DNA of 25,701 nucleotides from Pseudomonadota bacterium (GTDB taxonomy: Bacteria > Myxococcota > Myxococcia > Myxococcales > Myxococcaceae): the NCBI GenBank assembly GCA_023423535.1, contig JAFAFL010000093.1, positions 1 to 25,701 on the forward strand, written 5' to 3'. Positions within the stretch are counted from its first letter, which is position 1. Each line of letters starts with the position of its first letter. The notes beneath the pieces are model-generated. The model saw only the letters and a list, made by a program, of their open reading frames with translations. It was not told where the DNA came from and ran no database searches. A program made the position numbers and the translations under genes. Of this stretch, positions 24,120 through 25,701 are shown piece after piece.

Positions 24120-24908
24120 CTACTTCCACCCCGTCCCGCGGACGACGTCGAGCTTCATCGTCTCGACCTCCAGCCGGAAGCGCCGCGGCGCGGTCGCCTC
24201 GCTCGCCGAGTCCTCTGCGCCCACCGCGCGCACGCTCCAGCGATACGCGCCGGGCGCAAGCCGCGGCAGCTCCACCGAAGCGCCGGTCGTCCGCAGCATC
24301 ATCGGCTCCGCGCCCGCATCCCCCTCGGGGACGAGCTCCACGAGGTAGCCGCGCGCGCCCTCGGTGCGCTTCCACGACAGGCGCACCGGCCCGAGCCTGC
24401 CCTCCCTGTCCGGCCGCAGCCTCAGCACCGCGTCGTCGGCGGGAAGGGCGGCCTGCGGCGGGCGCGGCGGAGGGACGGGCACGCGAGGCTCGGAGGGAAC
24501 CTCTCCCGGCGCGACCTGCAGCTCCTCTCCTGCCTCCACCGTGCGCTCCACGCCGCGCGCCTCCACCCTCACCGCGCCGCCCGAGCGCGCCGAGACCTTC
24601 GTCTTGCCGCCCTCGTCCACCTCGACGCGGAACTTCGTGCCCTGCGCGTTCGAGCCCGAGGACATCAGCCGCCACGCCTCGTCCGCGTGCTCGGCCGCCT
24701 CGCCGTATTCGCCCGCCGCGAAGTGCGCTTCGGCCTCCGCGAGGTGCGTCCGGGCCTCGGCGGATCCCGCGCCTTCCTCGAGCTGCTTTGCCGCGTTGCG
24801 CGCCGCGTTCAACGCGGAGAGCGCCCGGTCGCGGTCGGCCGGCTGAGGCCCGGCGCCGAGGAGAAGGAGCCCCAGCGGCAGGGCCCAGAAGAGCGATCTC
24901 ATTCTCAT
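24120..24908 (-). CDS. Exported protein with helical-repeat, FecR-like and fibronectin-III-like regions
   Basis: 262 residues beginning MRMRSLFWALPLGLLLLGAGPQPA, a Sec signal peptide. A helical pair of TPR type follows (about 27-80: ALSALNAARNAAKQLEEGAG, HFAAGEYGEAAEHADEAWRL). A beta region next (GTKFRVEVDEGGKTKVSARSGGAVRVEARGVERTVEAGEELQV) resembles the second half of FecR domains. After a proline-rich spacer comes a fibronectin-III-like domain (VRLSWKRTEGARGYLVELV, LAPGAYRWSVRAV). ATG 24908 overlaps the stop of the upstream FecR lipoprotein gene as ATGA, so translation is coupled. The two probably act together at the cell surface or in the periplasm, perhaps feeding the HD-GYP sensor; that link is inferred from gene order. 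Confidence 0.82.
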   Translation of the reverse strand: MRMRSLFWALPLGLLLLGAGPQPADRDRALSALNAARNAAKQLEEGAGSAEARTHLAEAEAHFAAGEYGEAAEHADEAWRLMSSGSNAQGTKFRVEVDEGGKTKVSARSGGAVRVEARGVERTVEAGEELQVAPGEVPSEPRVPVPPPRPPQAALPADDAVLRLRPDREGRLGPVRLSWKRTEGARGYLVELVPEGDAGAEPMMLRTTGASVELPRLAPGAYRWSVRAVGAEDSASEATAPRRFRLEVETMKLDVVRGTGWK

Positions 24909-25411
24909 TGGAAGACGATCTCCCTTCCCGCGCGCACGGTGGCGCTCGGCGTGGTGACGGTGAGCGACTGGCTCGTGGGATCGGCGAGCTCCGCGTCGAT
25001 GCGGCCCTTGAGCACGGTGACGTCGGTGGGATCCTGCCCCGGCGCGGGCCGCGTCTCCGCGATGCCGAGCAGCGCGTCCTCGCCCACCGCGAGCACCGAG
25101 CCGGACACGAAGCGGATCTCCGCGCCTGCCCCGCGCGCGGTGCGGACCTTGTCGTTCTCGAAGAGATCCATGCGCTCGCTCGCGGTGACCCAGGCATCTC
25201 CTGCCGCGCGCTTCACGCTGACCTCGCCGGAGAGCGAGGCGAGCACCGCGCGCACCGGAGGCCCCTTCGGTGCCGGCGCGGGTGCGGGCTGCACCCCCTG
25301 CGCGGTCCGCGTCTCGTCCGGCGCCGGGCCCGCCGCCCCGCCCCCGCACCCGACGAGTGCGCCGACGGCCGCGAGGAGGGGGGAACGCGCGGGATGCGCT
25401 GTCCGCTGCAA
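24905..25411 (-). CDS. FecR-domain lipoprotein
   Basis: 168 residues from a TTG start at 25411. GGAG five bases upstream and a proper lipoprotein signal directly after it (QRTAHPARSPLLAAVGALVGC, lipobox LVGC) support this start; longer in-frame starts add unconserved Arg/Pro-rich sequence. After a Pro/Ala spacer, residues about 55-165 form a FecR domain: VLASLSGEVSVKRAAGDAWV, LFENDKVRTARGAGAEIRFV, GSVLAVGEDALLGI, VTVLKGRIDAELAD and TVTTPSATVRAGREIVF. FecR-domain lipoproteins of this kind are common in Myxococcota and are not tied to iron sensing there. First gene of a four-gene minus-strand run; it overlaps the next gene by four bases. Confidence 0.8.
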   Translation of the reverse strand: MQRTAHPARSPLLAAVGALVGCGGGAAGPAPDETRTAQGVQPAPAPAPKGPPVRAVLASLSGEVSVKRAAGDAWVTASERMDLFENDKVRTARGAGAEIRFVSGSVLAVGEDALLGIAETRPAPGQDPTDVTVLKGRIDAELADPTSQSLTVTTPSATVRAGREIVFQ

Positions 25412-25541
25412 GAGAGCTCCGGAAGGTGGGCCGCGAGTGTACCGGCACTCTGGCGCGCCGGGTGTTTCCCGTCCGCGCAAGCCCGAGGAGCGGGCGGGGA
25501 GACGTGTGCGCACGGCTGCTACCTGCGGGCGAGAGAGGCTG

Positions 25542-25701
25542 CAGCCCGTCGGGCAGCCGTTGCACCGGGTCGGGCAGCCGTTGCAGCCCGTCGGGCAGCC
25601 GTTGCACCGGGTCGAGCAGCCGTTGCAGCCCGTCGGGCAGCCGTTGCGGCGCGCCGGGCAGCCGTTGCAGCGCGTCGGGCAGCCGTTGCAGCGCGTCGGG
25701 C
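25542..25701. repeat. 21-bp tandem repeat array cut by the right edge
   Basis: Seven full units (starts 25542, 25563, 25584, 25605, 25626, 25647, 25668) and a 13-base partial unit. Each ends GCAGCCGTTG. Two unit types alternate at first (CAGCCCG-type and CACCGGG-type), so there is also a 42-bp period, then CGGCGCG- and CAGCGCG-type units follow. The unit length is a multiple of three and no frame contains a stop within the array. It could be the end of a coding repeat of an off-window gene: QPVGQPL/HRVGQPL on plus, QRLPDGL/QRLPDPV or CNGCPTG/CNGCPTR on minus. The 130 bp between it and the FecR gene hold no gene I recognise. Confidence 0.9.

Noticed and set aside
24120..25607. A single 495-residue minus-strand gene joining the repeat array to the second exported protein
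   Set aside because: Its first half is the out-of-frame shadow of the FecR lipoprotein. The true start is ATG 24908, with a signal peptide and an ATGA overlap with the upstream stop.
25542..25701. CRISPR array
   Set aside because: The repeats are directly joined 21-mers with no spacers, and no cas gene is present.

Overview
The window is high-GC (roughly 70%) bacterial chromosome with densely packed genes on both strands. The gene content points to a member of the Myxococcota (former Deltaproteobacteria): a deoxynucleoside kinase-panB-panC cluster, proline/alanine-rich TPR membrane proteins, choice-of-anchor-type lipoproteins, FecR-domain lipoproteins beside an HD-GYP protein, and a SARP-type regulator. 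The phylum is an inference from gene content, and I cannot name the species. I see no rRNA, tRNA, CRISPR array or transposase. No stretch without a gene exceeds about 290 bp.

Layout. Positions 2-3176 (+) hold the 3' part of a TPR membrane protein gene, then tsaD (tRNA t6A synthesis) and rsmA/ksgA (16S rRNA dimethylation), one base apart. Positions 3235-5144 (+) hold an exported beta-rich protein and a protein with a small winged-helix-like N-terminus and helical repeats. Positions 5151-8201 (-) encode the most unusual gene of the window: one 1016-residue chain that joins a complete class II terpene cyclase (squalene-hopene cyclase family, with the DxDD acid motif) to an MpaB/latex-clearing-protein type haem oxygenase domain. 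Divergent from it is a lipoprotein gene that is frameshifted and apparently internally deleted (8320-9007), followed by two small unknown genes (-).

Positions 9825-13538 (+) form a housekeeping block: a deoxynucleoside kinase, panB and panC (pantothenate), then smpB overlapping panC, then sspB. The last two put the tmRNA tagging partner directly next to the adaptor that delivers tagged proteins to ClpXP; the SspB ends in a recognisable ClpX-binding tail. Next is a UDP-glucuronate-epimerase-like SDR protein that has lost its Ser/Tyr/Lys catalytic residues while keeping an intact frame. A DUF971 protein and a small lipoprotein follow on the minus strand.

Positions 15590-18885 (+) pair an acyl-CoA-dehydrogenase-fold flavoprotein, probably a group D flavin monooxygenase, with a SARP-type (wHTH-BTAD-AAA) regulator. 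The AT-rich gap in front contains seven TCA motifs spaced about 11 bp apart, a plausible binding site for such a regulator. Positions 18889-20461 hold an unknown membrane protein (-) and a SAM methyltransferase (+). Positions 20484-25411 (-) are a probable operon read from right to left: FecR lipoprotein, a second exported protein coupled by an ATGA overlap, an HD-GYP cyclic-di-GMP phosphodiesterase, and RecQ helicase. The right edge runs into a 21-bp tandem repeat array cut by the window end.

Several genes lacking a Shine-Dalgarno sequence have a TAnnnT hexamer only 6-12 nt before the start codon, which suggests leaderless transcripts.
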